Of a DNA stretch of 64,000 bases, positions 51,787 to 60,060 are shown in pieces; within the stretch, counting starts at the first letter, position 1, and each line of letters opens with the position of its first letter. Both the position numbers and the translations under genes were made by a program. Origin of the DNA: Nitrospirota bacterium (GTDB taxonomy: Bacteria > Nitrospirota > Thermodesulfovibrionia > Thermodesulfovibrionales > JdFR-88); NCBI GenBank assembly GCA_021840255.1, contig JAKBYX010000005.1:62001-126000 (forward strand), read 5' to 3'. The notes below the pieces were generated by a model, which was given only the letters and a program-made list of their open reading frames with translations, had not been told where the DNA came from and ran no database searches.

Positions 51787-53199
51787 TTAAATGTCGTAGT
51801 AGAGGAAGAACTCGTAAGGATGCGGGCGGAGCCTGAGGGCGTCCACCTCGTTTTTCCTCTTGTAGGCCATCCAGGTTTCAAGAGCGTCTTCGGTGAAGAC
51901 GCCGCCTTTAAGCAGGAATTTATGGTCCTTCTCCAGGTTGTCAAGCGCCTTATCGAGCGCACCGGGCATCTGCGGCACCTTGGCAAGCTCCGCGGCTGAA
52001 AGCTCAAAGATGTCCTTGTCGAGAGAAGCGCCGGGCTCTATCTTGTTTTCTATGCCGTCCAGCCCTGCCATGAGCATGGCCGAGAAAGCAAGGTACGGGT
52101 TGCAGGAAGGGTCCGGGAACCTCACCTCTATCCTCTTTGCCTTTGGATTTTCCGAATACATCGGTATCCTTACCGCGGCAGACCTGTTTCTTGCCGAATA
52201 GGCCAGGTTGACCGGCGCCTCATACCCCGGCACTAGCCTCTTGTAGGAGTTAGTGGTGGGGTTCGTAAGGGCCGCAAGGGCCTGGGCATGTTTCAATATG
52301 CCGCCTATGTAATGGATCGCCATCTTGCTTAAACCTGCATATTCCTTGCCCGCAAAGAGAGGCTTGCCGCCTTTCCAGAGGCTCTGGTGAACGTGCATGC
52401 CGGAGCCGTTGTCGCCAAATATGGGTTTCGGCATAAAGGTGGCAGTCTTGCCGTTTCTCACCGCTACGTTCTTGATTATGTATTTAAAGAGCATCAGGTT
52501 GTCAGCCATGTTCACGAGGGGAGAAAACCGCATGTCGATCTCACCCTGCCCCGCGGTGGCCACTTCGTGGTGCTGCGCCTCGATCTGGAGTCCGCACTGC
52601 TGCATCACGGCGACCATCTCCGCCCTCAGGTCTTCCTGGCTATCAGTCGGCGGGACAGGGAAATACCCTTCCTTGTACCTGGGCTTGTAACCCAGATTGG
52701 GGCATTCTTCCCTGCCGGAATTCCATATGCCTTCGATGGAATCTATGAAGTAAAAGCCGCTGTGCGCGTTCTGGTCGAACCGGATGTCATCGAAGATGAA
52801 GAATTCGGCTTCAGGGCCGAAAAAGGCCGTATCGGCTATGCCAGTGGACTTCAGGTACTGTTCCGCTTTCCTGGCGACGAATCTGGGGTCTCTGGTGTAA
52901 GGCTCTTTCGTGACAGGGTCTATGATGTTGCAGACCATGCTCAAGGTGGAATATTTCCTGAACGGGTCAAGTATGGCGGTGTTGGGGTCCGGCACGATGA
53001 GCATATCGGAGGCGTGTATCGCCTGCCATCCCCTTATTGAAGAGCCGTCAAACCCAAGGCCCTCAGTGAAGGTCTTTTCATCAATTTCGCTGAAAGGCAC
53101 GGAAAAATGCTGCCAGATGCCGGGAAAATCGATGAACTTAAGGTCAACCAGCATGACTTTGTTCTTCTTCGCAAAATCCAAAACTTCCTTTGGCGTCAT
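51787..53199 (-). CDS. glnA: glutamine synthetase, type I, lacking the adenylylation tyrosine
   Basis: A 470-residue enzyme making glutamine from glutamate, ammonia and ATP as a cytosolic dodecamer. Marks: [26 protein letters not shown] (metal site), [27 protein letters not shown] and [15 protein letters not shown]; it ends [11 protein letters not shown]. In type I-beta enzymes the adenylylated Tyr lies in DKNLYDLPPEE; the matching stretch here is [11 protein letters not shown], so Tyr is replaced by Phe (codon TTT). Control by GlnE adenylylation therefore looks impossible. A clear sigma70-type promoter with a palindrome over the predicted start lies upstream (53272-53323). GGAGG precedes the ATG. 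Confidence 0.96.
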   Translation of the reverse strand: MTPKEVLDFAKKNKVMLVDLKFIDFPGIWQHFSVPFSEIDEKTFTEGLGFDGSSIRGWQAIHASDMLIVPDPNTAILDPFRKYSTLSMVCNIIDPVTKEPYTRDPRFVARKAEQYLKSTGIADTAFFGPEAEFFIFDDIRFDQNAHSGFYFIDSIEGIWNSGREECPNLGYKPRYKEGYFPVPPTDSQEDLRAEMVAVMQQCGLQIEAQHHEVATAGQGEIDMRFSPLVNMADNLMLFKYIIKNVAVRNGKTATFMPKPIFGDNGSGMHVHQSLWKGGKPLFAGKEYAGLSKMAIHYIGGILKHAQALAALTNPTTNSYKRLVPGYEAPVNLAYSARNRSAAVRIPMYSENPKAKRIEVRFPDPSCNPYLAFSAMLMAGLDGIENKIEPGASLDKDIFELSAAELAKVPQMPGALDKALDNLEKDHKFLLKGGVFTEDALETWMAYKRKNEVDALRLRPHPYEFFLYYDI

Positions 53200-53235
53200 G
53201 TTTCTTCTTCCTCCAGGTTATTTTTCTAAAAATGT

Positions 53236-53254
53236 CAGGCGATAAAAGTGCCTG
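53236..53254 (-). promoter_or_regulatory. hairpin in the glnA leader
   Basis: CAGGC and GCCTG pair around a nine-base A/T-rich loop, about 40 bases before the glnA start codon. It is a short stem of uncertain value. Confidence 0.3.
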
Positions 53255-53272
53255 TTTTTAATGCTTTTGTCA

Positions 53273-53290
53273 TCGGCAATAGATTGCCGA
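53273..53290. promoter_or_regulatory. candidate operator at the glnA transcription start
   Basis: TCGGCAATAGATTGCCGA is an 18-bp palindrome with 8-bp perfect arms. It covers the position where transcription from the -10/-35 at 53294-53323 would begin. A dimeric repressor bound here would block glnA. Confidence 0.55.
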
Positions 53291-53293
53291 CAT

Positions 53294-53323
53294 AGTATAG
53301 AAAATGCCTTTTGAGAGTGTCAA
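53294..53323 (-). promoter_or_regulatory. glnA: sigma70-type promoter of glnA
   Basis: On the minus strand TTGACA, an 18-base spacer and TATACT, close to consensus. The leader to the ATG is about 88 bases. Confidence 0.8.
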
Positions 53324-53332
53324 GCAAAAATG

Positions 53333-53375
53333 AAAAAGCGAGCGCACTCCGAAGGGCTAGCGAGCGGATCCATAT
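53333..53375 (-). repeat. degenerate family-1 gene-end repeat, copy 4
   Basis: Directly behind the purM stop the minus strand reads ATATGGATCCGCTCGC, then CCCTTCGG and GCGCTCGC before a T-run. It keeps the ATGGAT start and the GCTCGC/GCGAGC inverted pairs of the other copies but lacks the terminal ATAAAA hairpin. The T-run makes it a possible purM terminator. Confidence 0.4.
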
Positions 53376-54410
53376 CTATTTGTACCTCACGCGTCCGGAA
53401 CCCCTGGCTGTTTTGCCGATAATAAAAGAAGCATAGCCCGCTTTTTTGAGCAATGCGACGGCCTTTTGCGCTTCCCTCTGCGGAGTGGCCACGACAAACC
53501 CTACGCCCATGTTAAAGGTCTTTTTCATCTCAGCGTCCGGAACGCCTCCGGATCTCTGTATCAGGCCAAAGACCGGCGGGACAGGCCAAGAGCCTTCCTC
53601 TACTACCGCATTTATATTCCCGGGCAATATCCTGTTGAGATTTCCAGGTATCCCGCCCCCTGTGATATGGGCCATTCCCTTTACCGTGACCTTGCCTGCA
53701 AGGGCTTTTTTATAAGCATTCACATATATCTTTGTTGGAGTGAGAAGCTCGGCGGCAACGGTTCGTCCAGCCAGTTCCCGCGGCTTTGCTCCCAGAGAAA
53801 GCCCGGCGGTCTCCAGCAGGGCCTTTCTTGCAAGCGAATAGCCGTTTGAATGGAGCCCGGAGGAAGCAAGCCCTATCAAGGCATCTCCGGGTTTAATGGA
53901 GGAGCCGTCTATGATCCCGCTTTTCTCCACAACACCCACGGCAAAGCCAGCCAGGTCATATTCCCCTTCTTTATAAAAATCCGGCAACTCGGCCGTCTCT
54001 CCTCCGGTAAGGGCGCAACCCGCCTGTTTGCATCCCTTCGCGATGCCCCCGATCACCCTGGAGGCCTTCAGTGCGTCAAGCTTTCCCGTCGCAAAGTAAT
54101 CAAGGAAAAAAAGCGGCTCAGCGCCAGAGGTAAGGATATCGTTTACGCACATGGCCACCAGGTCTATGCCGACTGTGCCGTGCCGCCCTGTCAAAAAGGC
54201 GATCTTCAGCTTGGTGCCGACTCCGTCTGTCCCGCTGACAAGCACGGGCTCCTTGTACTTTCCGGTGTCTAGGCTGAAGAGCGCCCCAAACAGGCCTATC
54301 CCCTTCAGCACTTCCTTTCTACCGGTCTTTTTGGCCATCGGGGAGATAAGCTCCACAAGCCGCTCACCCTCTTTTATGTCTACTCCCGCTTTTTTATAAG
54401 TCAGACCCAA
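53376..54410 (-). CDS. purM: phosphoribosylformylglycinamidine cyclo-ligase (AIR synthetase)
   Basis: A 344-residue purine-synthesis enzyme that closes the imidazole ring using ATP. Signatures: LVSGTDGVGTKLKIAF, VAMCVNDILTSGAEPLFFLDYFA, GCALTGGETAELPDFY, GLASSGLHSNGYSLAR and MAHITGGGIPGNLNR. It is transcribed opposite to surE. No other pur gene is nearby. Confidence 0.96.
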   Translation of the reverse strand: MGLTYKKAGVDIKEGERLVELISPMAKKTGRKEVLKGIGLFGALFSLDTGKYKEPVLVSGTDGVGTKLKIAFLTGRHGTVGIDLVAMCVNDILTSGAEPLFFLDYFATGKLDALKASRVIGGIAKGCKQAGCALTGGETAELPDFYKEGEYDLAGFAVGVVEKSGIIDGSSIKPGDALIGLASSGLHSNGYSLARKALLETAGLSLGAKPRELAGRTVAAELLTPTKIYVNAYKKALAGKVTVKGMAHITGGGIPGNLNRILPGNINAVVEEGSWPVPPVFGLIQRSGGVPDAEMKKTFNMGVGFVVATPQREAQKAVALLKKAGYASFIIGKTARGSGRVRYK

Positions 54411-54582
54411 AACCTGAGACCTCCCGATGAGATAGATAAGGATAAAATCAAAAAATCAAAAACCAAAGAAAGCGAAAAATGAAAATTCCCATTATTTTGC
54501 ACAAATAAAGCAGCTCGGGCAAGCAGTTTTTCATCGCTTTTCGCCTTTTCTTTTCGCCCCTTTCAAAATGATACAATTGATT

Positions 54583-55365
54583 ATGGATAAAAACAGGAAA
54601 CTGATACTCGTCACGAATGACGACGGGGTCCATTCTCCCGGCATAAAGGCCCTTTTGGAGAGCATGGAAGAACTGGGAGAGGCAGTGGCCGTGGCCCCGG
54701 ACAGGGAACGCTCTGCGGTAAGCCATGCGCTTACGCTGCACAGGCCCCTGAGGGTGGAACAGATCAAAGAGAACATTTACAGTATAAACGGCACCCCAAC
54801 GGACTGCGTGGCCATAGGGGCGCAAAAGCTGCTTCCGCGGAAACCGGACCTCATAGTGTCGGGTATAAACAGGGGAGCGAACCTTGGGGATGATGTCACC
54901 TATTCAGGGACGGTGTCTGCCGCCATCGAAGGCACGATCATGGGGATAAGCTCCATCGCCTTTTCCCTGATGCTTGATTTTCCGTCGCCGGGCACAGGTC
55001 CCCGCCATTTTGAAACGGCTGGCAAATATGCAGGGCGCATCGCCTCCTTCGTGCTTGAAAACGGTCTTCCCTACGACACCCTCCTGAACGTCAATGTGCC
55101 TAACTCCCCGCAGGAAAACGTGAAGGGAGTCCGGTTCACAAGGCAGTCAAAACGGGTATATGACGGCTCCATACAGGAAACCATGTCCCCTTGGGGGGAG
55201 CTCTGCTACTGGATTGGCGGAGGTACGCCCATATGGGAGCGCGGCCCGGACACTGACATGGACACGGTAATGGAAGGCTATGTGTCCGTAACGCCCATAC
55301 ATCTCGATTTCACTAACAGCGCGGCAATAGAATGGCTTAAAGGCAAGTGGGATGGGAACGGATAA
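54583..55365 (+). CDS. surE: 5'/3'-nucleotidase SurE
   Basis: About 260 residues from ATG 54583 (another in-frame ATG is at 54568; neither has a clear ribosome-binding site). LILVTNDDGVHSPGI carries the metal-binding Asp pair, and SGINRGANLGDDVTYSGTVSAA the Asn and Ser of the active site. SurE removes phosphate from nucleoside monophosphates in stationary phase and stress. In many bacteria it neighbours pcm and rpoS; here the neighbours are purM and a small gene. Confidence 0.94.
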   Translation: MDKNRKLILVTNDDGVHSPGIKALLESMEELGEAVAVAPDRERSAVSHALTLHRPLRVEQIKENIYSINGTPTDCVAIGAQKLLPRKPDLIVSGINRGANLGDDVTYSGTVSAAIEGTIMGISSIAFSLMLDFPSPGTGPRHFETAGKYAGRIASFVLENGLPYDTLLNVNVPNSPQENVKGVRFTRQSKRVYDGSIQETMSPWGELCYWIGGGTPIWERGPDTDMDTVMEGYVSVTPIHLDFTNSAAIEWLKGKWDGNG

Positions 55366-55497
55366 CGGGAGTGTCCGTTCCATAAATGGTTGCTGCCCAA
55401 TGTCCCCCTTCCGTTGACAACCACCCGGTTTCAAGATAGCATTTAGCTGTAAATGGGAAAAAATCAAAAAATCCGCGGCGAGGAGGTGTAAATATCC

Positions 55498-55677
55498 ATG
55501 CCAACCATCGTAGTAGACGAAGAGGAGAAGGAGATACTTAAGCACGCGCTGGAGATATATCTTTCCGACCTGAGGGAAGAGATATACAAGACCGAAAGCC
55601 ACGAAACCAAACCCCCGCTGAAAAGAGAAGAAATAATCCTGAAGGAACTTTTAAAGAGGGTAGGTACAAGCAACTAG
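55498..55677 (+). CDS. small conserved-looking protein (59 aa)
   Basis: A 59-codon gene with a strong Shine-Dalgarno (GAGGAGGTG about ten bases before the ATG). The protein is highly charged and probably all-helical: IVVDEEEKEILKHALEIYLSDLREEIYKTES, then LKREEIILKELLKRV. It could be a coiled-coil dimer or a partner of another protein. No family is assigned. It is convergent with ymdB. Confidence 0.7.
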   Translation: MPTIVVDEEEKEILKHALEIYLSDLREEIYKTESHETKPPLKREEIILKELLKRVGTSN

Positions 55678-55691
55678 CATTTTTACAAGGA

Positions 55692-56474
55692 TTACGGATG
55701 TGTAAGCTGCACCCTCAAGACGGAAGAGCATCTTCCGTCTTTTTCATTGATATCCAGCACAAGGGCCGACAGAAGCACGGGGCCTGAAGGTATCTCGAAC
55801 CTGGCAGGCATCTGGGTAAGGAACTTTTCCACTATCTGTTCTTTCCGCACTCCGATGACCGATTCGGCCGGCCCGGTCATGCCGGCGTCCGTGATATAGG
55901 CCGTGCCGCCTGGCAGCACCTTCTCATCGGCGGTTTGCACATGGGTATGGGTGCCTATCACGGCGCTCACTTTCCCGTCCAGGTAATAGCCCAGGGCCAC
56001 CTTTTCCGATGTGGCCTCCGCGTGAAAATCCACGATTATGTTGGATGTCCGCTCCCGCATGCGTTTCACTTCGGCCTCCGCGGTCCTGAAAGGGCAGTCG
56101 ATTGCGGGCATGAACACCCTTCCCTGGAGGTTAAGGACCCCTATGGACCTGCCTTCCGGCAGGGAGGTGACTATGCTTCCGAAACCGGGGGCTCCGGGGG
56201 GAAAGTTCAGGGGGCGCAGCAACCTGTCTTCCTTTGAAATAAACGGGAGGATATCTTTTTTGTCCCAGATGTGATTGCCGCTCGTGATCACGCCAACCCC
56301 TATGGAGAGCAATTCTTTTGCGGTTTCACTGGTTATGCCGAACCCGCCGGATGCATTTTCGCCGTTTGCGATAACGAAATCGATCCTGTTTCTTTCAATA
56401 ATTCTGGGCAGTAGGGCCTTCACTGCGGCGCGGCCCGGCCTGCCCACTATGTCCCCTATAAAAAGAACCTTCAA
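55692..56474 (-). CDS. ymdB: YmdB-type metallophosphoesterase
   Basis: A 260-residue calcineurin-like phosphoesterase of the TIGR00282/YmdB group. MKVLFIGDIVGRPGR, NGENASGGFGI, TSGNHIWDKKDI, IVDFHAEATSEKVALG and GTHTHVQTADEKVLPGG supply the bimetal-site Asp, Asn and His residues. In Bacillus, YmdB hydrolyses 2',3'-cyclic nucleotides and affects biofilm and RNA decay. It lies just downstream of rny on the same strand, a frequent pairing. Confidence 0.95.
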   Translation of the reverse strand: MKVLFIGDIVGRPGRAAVKALLPRIIERNRIDFVIANGENASGGFGITSETAKELLSIGVGVITSGNHIWDKKDILPFISKEDRLLRPLNFPPGAPGFGSIVTSLPEGRSIGVLNLQGRVFMPAIDCPFRTAEAEVKRMRERTSNIIVDFHAEATSEKVALGYYLDGKVSAVIGTHTHVQTADEKVLPGGTAYITDAGMTGPAESVIGVRKEQIVEKFLTQMPARFEIPSGPVLLSALVLDINEKDGRCSSVLRVQLTHP

Positions 56475-56523
56475 CGGGTATCTTGCCTGTTTTGAGATTC
56501 CATGCGATAAGCCGCTGGAAATC

Positions 56524-56600
56524 TAATGTAAGGAATACTTTTATTACATTCGCTCGCTTGCCCCTGCGGCAAGCCGCAGGGAATACGCTCGCTATCCATT
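56524..56600 (-). repeat. dispersed gene-end repeat, family 1, copy 5
   Basis: The minus strand begins ATGGATAGCGAGCG immediately after the rny TAA, carries a long inner hairpin (CCCTGCGGCTTGCCGCAGGG) and continues GCAAGCGAGCGAATG and TCCTTACATT. The final GCCCGAAGGGC hairpin of copies 2 and 3 is missing. It separates rny from ymdB. Confidence 0.7.
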
Positions 56601-58153
56601 TATTTTGCGTAATCCACGAACCTGTTTTCTCTTATAACGGTCACTTTTATCTGGCCTGGGTAGGACATTTCGGCCTCTATCTTCTTGGCCAGGTCCTTTG
56701 ACAAAAGCCATGACGCCTCGTCAGTGACTTCCTCGGGCTTCACAATTATGCGCACCTCACGGCCGGCCTGGATGGCGTAGCATTTCTCTACCCCCTTGTA
56801 AGACATGGCCAGGTCTTCCAGCTTTCCAAGCCTTTTCAGGTAGTTTTCAATGCTCTCGCTCCTGACGCCGGGCCTCGCGGCCGAGATGGCGTCAGCGGCG
56901 GCCACCAGCGCGGCCTCCACTGTCTTGGCCTCCCCGTCATGGTGGGACAAGATGGCATCCACAACCAGGTCAGATTCCCCGTATTTCTTCGCCAGGTTTG
57001 CGCCGATCTCTGGATGCGGCCCTTCAACCTCATGGTCAACCGCCTTGCCCAAGTCATGCAGCAGCCCCGCCCTTTTAGCCAGTTTTACGTCCACACCAAG
57101 CTCAGCGGCCATGACCCCAGCGAAATGAGCCACCTCCCTGGAGTGCTGAAGCACGTTCTGGCCGTATGATGTCCGGTATTTCAGCCGTCCCAACAGCTTT
57201 ATGACCTCCGGGTTGATGCCTGAGAGCCCCAGGTCGAATACGGCCTTTTCGCCCTCCTCCCGGATGGTGTTTTCCACTTCTTTCCTGGTCTTTTCGACGA
57301 TCTCTTCTATCCGCGCCGGATGGATGCGGCCATCCGAGATGAGCCTCTCCAGGGCAAGCCTTGCCACTTCCCTGCGGACGGGGTTGAATGTGGACAGGAT
57401 TATCGTCTCCGGCGTGTCGTCCACTATGAGGTCCACACCTGTTGCGGCTTCGAGCGCCCGGATGTTCCTGCCTTCCCGTCCGATGATCCTGCCCTTCATG
57501 TCATCACTTGGCAGGCTGACGGCGGATACGGTGGCGTCAGTCACGTAATCGCTGGCATACCTCTGAACTGCAAGCCCTATTATCTCTTTTGCCTTTTTCT
57601 CCGCTGTCTCGCGGGCCTCGTCCTCTATCTGCTTTGCAAACTTGGCGGACTCGAAACGCGTATCGTCTTCAACTCTCTTTAAAAGTTCGGCCTTTGCCTC
57701 TTCCGTGCTGAGGCCGGAGAGCTGCTCCAAAACCACCTTCTGCCTGGCAATCGCCTCTTCGGCCTGCTTTTCCTTGGCCTGAAGGGCGCGGTCCCTGGCC
57801 CCAAAGTCTTTTTCACGCCGGTTGAACTCATGCTCCCTGCGCTCGAACTGGTCCTGTTTCCTGTCCAGGGTTTCCTCCCTTGCCCTCACCCTTTTTTCGA
57901 GGTGCTGGAGTTCGCCCCTTCTTTCCTTGGATTCCTTTTCCAACTCGGTGCGGGCCTGGTAAAGGATCCCTTTCGCCTCATAAGAGGCGTCCTTCCTTAT
58001 CCTTTCGGCATCGCTTTTTGCCGCCGCGATAAGGTCTTCCGCTTCCTTCCTGATGTTTTCCGATCTGCGGTTCAGGGAGAACTTGTAAGCCAAGCTGAGA
58101 ACTGCGCCTACGGCGACGGAAATAATAACGTAGAGAGCCTGGTTCATCTGCAA
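56600..58153 (-). CDS. rny: ribonuclease Y
   Basis: A 517-residue membrane-anchored endoribonuclease that starts mRNA decay. An N-terminal membrane helix ([20 protein letters not shown]) is followed by a ~150-residue charged coiled coil, a KH domain with [19 protein letters not shown], and an HD domain with the metal-site pattern [12 protein letters not shown]. It ends [16 protein letters not shown] as usual. A probable 6S RNA gene lies upstream in the same direction and ymdB downstream. Confidence 0.97.
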   Translation of the reverse strand: MQMNQALYVIISVAVGAVLSLAYKFSLNRRSENIRKEAEDLIAAAKSDAERIRKDASYEAKGILYQARTELEKESKERRGELQHLEKRVRAREETLDRKQDQFERREHEFNRREKDFGARDRALQAKEKQAEEAIARQKVVLEQLSGLSTEEAKAELLKRVEDDTRFESAKFAKQIEDEARETAEKKAKEIIGLAVQRYASDYVTDATVSAVSLPSDDMKGRIIGREGRNIRALEAATGVDLIVDDTPETIILSTFNPVRREVARLALERLISDGRIHPARIEEIVEKTRKEVENTIREEGEKAVFDLGLSGINPEVIKLLGRLKYRTSYGQNVLQHSREVAHFAGVMAAELGVDVKLAKRAGLLHDLGKAVDHEVEGPHPEIGANLAKKYGESDLVVDAILSHHDGEAKTVEAALVAAADAISAARPGVRSESIENYLKRLGKLEDLAMSYKGVEKCYAIQAGREVRIIVKPEEVTDEASWLLSKDLAKKIEAEMSYPGQIKVTVIRENRFVDYAK

Positions 58154-58342
58154 CTCCCTCCTCTCCTATATATAGTAGGGAGACGGACGAATCAGCCATG
58201 GGAAGGTCCTTCAGTTCTAACCGGAATATCCGGCTACTTGTCTGGAGGGGAATTTTATTATTTTTTTTTGCATTTCGCTTTTAAAAACACAGAGTTCCCC
58301 CTCTATACCGAAGGCATTTTCAACCAAAGCCATAAATAAAAC

Positions 58343-58513
58343 CCGCCCTGCCGTGCAAGCAAACGCGTTAGATCCACTCGTTCCAAGTGGGCGCCCCAAG
58401 GGAGACATTAGGCTTTCTCCTCAAAGGAAGACTTGCTCACCGTACCCCTCAATCCAGCTCCCTAAAGATCTAACTTGGTGGATTAACATCATTGCTCGTC
58501 ACGTACAGGGCAG
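58343..58513 (-). ncRNA. ssrS: probable 6S RNA (ssrS)
   Basis: The 479-base gene-free stretch upstream of rny holds a ~170-base RNA-like sequence on the minus strand. Its ends pair (GCCCTG with CAGGGC, GTG with CAC, AGCAA with TTGCT). A second stem GTTAGATC/GATCTAAC follows, then a stem-loop CCACT...AGTGG and a large central region with smaller hairpins. This long double helix with a central bubble, the size, and the position directly upstream of rny in the same direction fit 6S RNA, which binds the RNA polymerase-sigma70 holoenzyme. The exact ends are approximate, and a T-rich end (GGGTTTTATTT) follows. No coding frame is convincing here. Confidence 0.6.
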
Positions 58514-58632
58514 GCTTCAAATTTGTCCAACCCCTTTATCCTTTTATAGCAGAAAATGGCCCCTTTTAGCAATTAATAAATGTATGGAGAAAGCATTGTT
58601 TTTAAACTGTTGTTTATGTTAATTTTGATTCT

Positions 58633-59241
58633 ATGGTAAAAAACGACCGCTGGATAAAGGAAATGGCTGGAAAGGGTATGATAACCCCTTTTGCGGACAG
58701 AATGCTTGTAAAAACGGGCATTTCCTTCGGTCTTGGTTCCTACGGTTATGACATGCGGCTTTCAGATGAGTTCAGGGTTTTCAAACCCCCGGTTTTCAAA
58801 ACAGGTCCCGGTAACACAACTGACGGCGAAAAAGAAAAAGAAAAAGAAAAAAATGAAAAAATCCTAGACCCGAAAAATTGCGGCCCGGAGTGCTTTGAGG
58901 CCCTTAATGGCCCAAGCTGCATCATCCCGGCGGGCTCTTTTGTTCTTGGCCGTTCCCTGGAATATTTCAAGCTCCCCAGGGACATTATCGTTTTAAGCAC
59001 GGGGAAATCGACGTACGCTAGGTGCGGAGTAGTGGTAAACGTGACCCCGCTTGAACCGGAATGGGAGGGCTATGTGACCATCTCCATATCGAACACGGGG
59101 CCCCTGCCCGTTAAGCTCTATGCCGGGGAAGGAATATCACAGCTCGTGTTTCTGGGCGCGCAGGAGCCTTGCCAGGTCTCCTATGCGGACAAAGCCGGAA
59201 AGTACCAGGCGCAAAAAGGCATAACCCACTCCAAGGCGTAA
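58633..59241 (+). CDS. dcd: dCTP deaminase with low-complexity insert
   Basis: A 202-residue enzyme converting dCTP to dUTP for thymidylate synthesis. SYGYDMRLSDEF and the active-site stretch STGKSTYARCGVVVNVTPLEPEWEGYVTISISNT (Ser, Arg, Glu) are intact, as is AGEGISQLVFL. Between strands where relatives have a short turn before DPKN, about 20 extra residues occur, including DGEKEKEKEKNEK encoded by an A-rich GAAAAA repeat. The insert is in frame and on the surface side of the fold, so activity is probably kept. First of three same-strand genes for pyrimidine and chorismate metabolism. Confidence 0.92.
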   Translation: MVKNDRWIKEMAGKGMITPFADRMLVKTGISFGLGSYGYDMRLSDEFRVFKPPVFKTGPGNTTDGEKEKEKEKNEKILDPKNCGPECFEALNGPSCIIPAGSFVLGRSLEYFKLPRDIIVLSTGKSTYARCGVVVNVTPLEPEWEGYVTISISNTGPLPVKLYAGEGISQLVFLGAQEPCQVSYADKAGKYQAQKGITHSKA

Positions 59242-59274
59242 AAAGCAAAAAATCGAAAAAACAAAAAACAAAAA

Positions 59275-59991
59275 ATGCCGGCAAACCTGAAAAAAAGGCT
59301 CATCCTGGCCCTTGACGTGGATGAAAGATCCAGGGCGCTGGATATAGTTGACCGGTTTGGGGAACATATAGATATCTACAAGGTGGGGCTTGAACTTTTC
59401 ACCGCCCAGGGTCCATCCGTCGTAAAGGATATCCATGGCAGGGGCAAGAAGGTCTTTCTGGACCTCAAGTTCCATGACATCCCGAACACGGTAGCAAAAG
59501 CCGCAAGGACCGCCGCCCGTTTGGGGGTCTTCATGTTCAATGTCCATGCGCAGGCCGGGTCTGAAGCCATGCGCCGGGCCCGGGATGAGGTGGTTGCGTT
59601 CAGCCTGAAGGAGGGCAGTCCCAGGCCCCTGGTCCTGGCCGTTACCGTGCTTACCAGCCAGAACGAAGAGGGGCTTAAAACGGAACTCGGGGTGCAGCAC
59701 GGCTTAAGGACGCATGTGAAACATCTGGCCAGCCTTGCCAAGCAGTCCGGACTGGACGGCGTAGTGGCAAGCGGGCAGGAGGTCCGGATGATAAAAGAGC
59801 GCCTGGGGGACAAGTTTCTTATTGTGGCCCCCGGCATCCGACTTTCCACATCTCCTCCGGATGACCAGAAAAGGACCATGTCGCCGGGCGAAGCCTTAAG
59901 GGCCGGGGCCGATTTCATTGTGCTGGGACGGGCCGTAACAGGCCAGACGGACCCGGAGAAGGCCCTTGAGCAAATATGTATGGACATTTAG
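59275..59991 (+). CDS. pyrF: orotidine 5'-phosphate decarboxylase
   Basis: A 238-residue TIM-barrel enzyme for the last step of UMP synthesis. LILALDVDERSRAL opens the barrel, FLDLKFHDIPNTVA holds the catalytic Lys/Asp tetrad, and VAPGIRLS with DFIVLGRAVTG binds phosphate. It begins 33 bases after dcd across an A-rich spacer (a run of CAAAAAA units). Confidence 0.96.
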   Translation: MPANLKKRLILALDVDERSRALDIVDRFGEHIDIYKVGLELFTAQGPSVVKDIHGRGKKVFLDLKFHDIPNTVAKAARTAARLGVFMFNVHAQAGSEAMRRARDEVVAFSLKEGSPRPLVLAVTVLTSQNEEGLKTELGVQHGLRTHVKHLASLAKQSGLDGVVASGQEVRMIKERLGDKFLIVAPGIRLSTSPPDDQKRTMSPGEALRAGADFIVLGRAVTGQTDPEKALEQICMDI

Positions 59992-60060
59992 CCAGCCTGA
60001 TAAAATAAAAAACTTTTTTGGGGCTGGATCAGAAGCTTGACGACCAAGAAACTTGACGAG

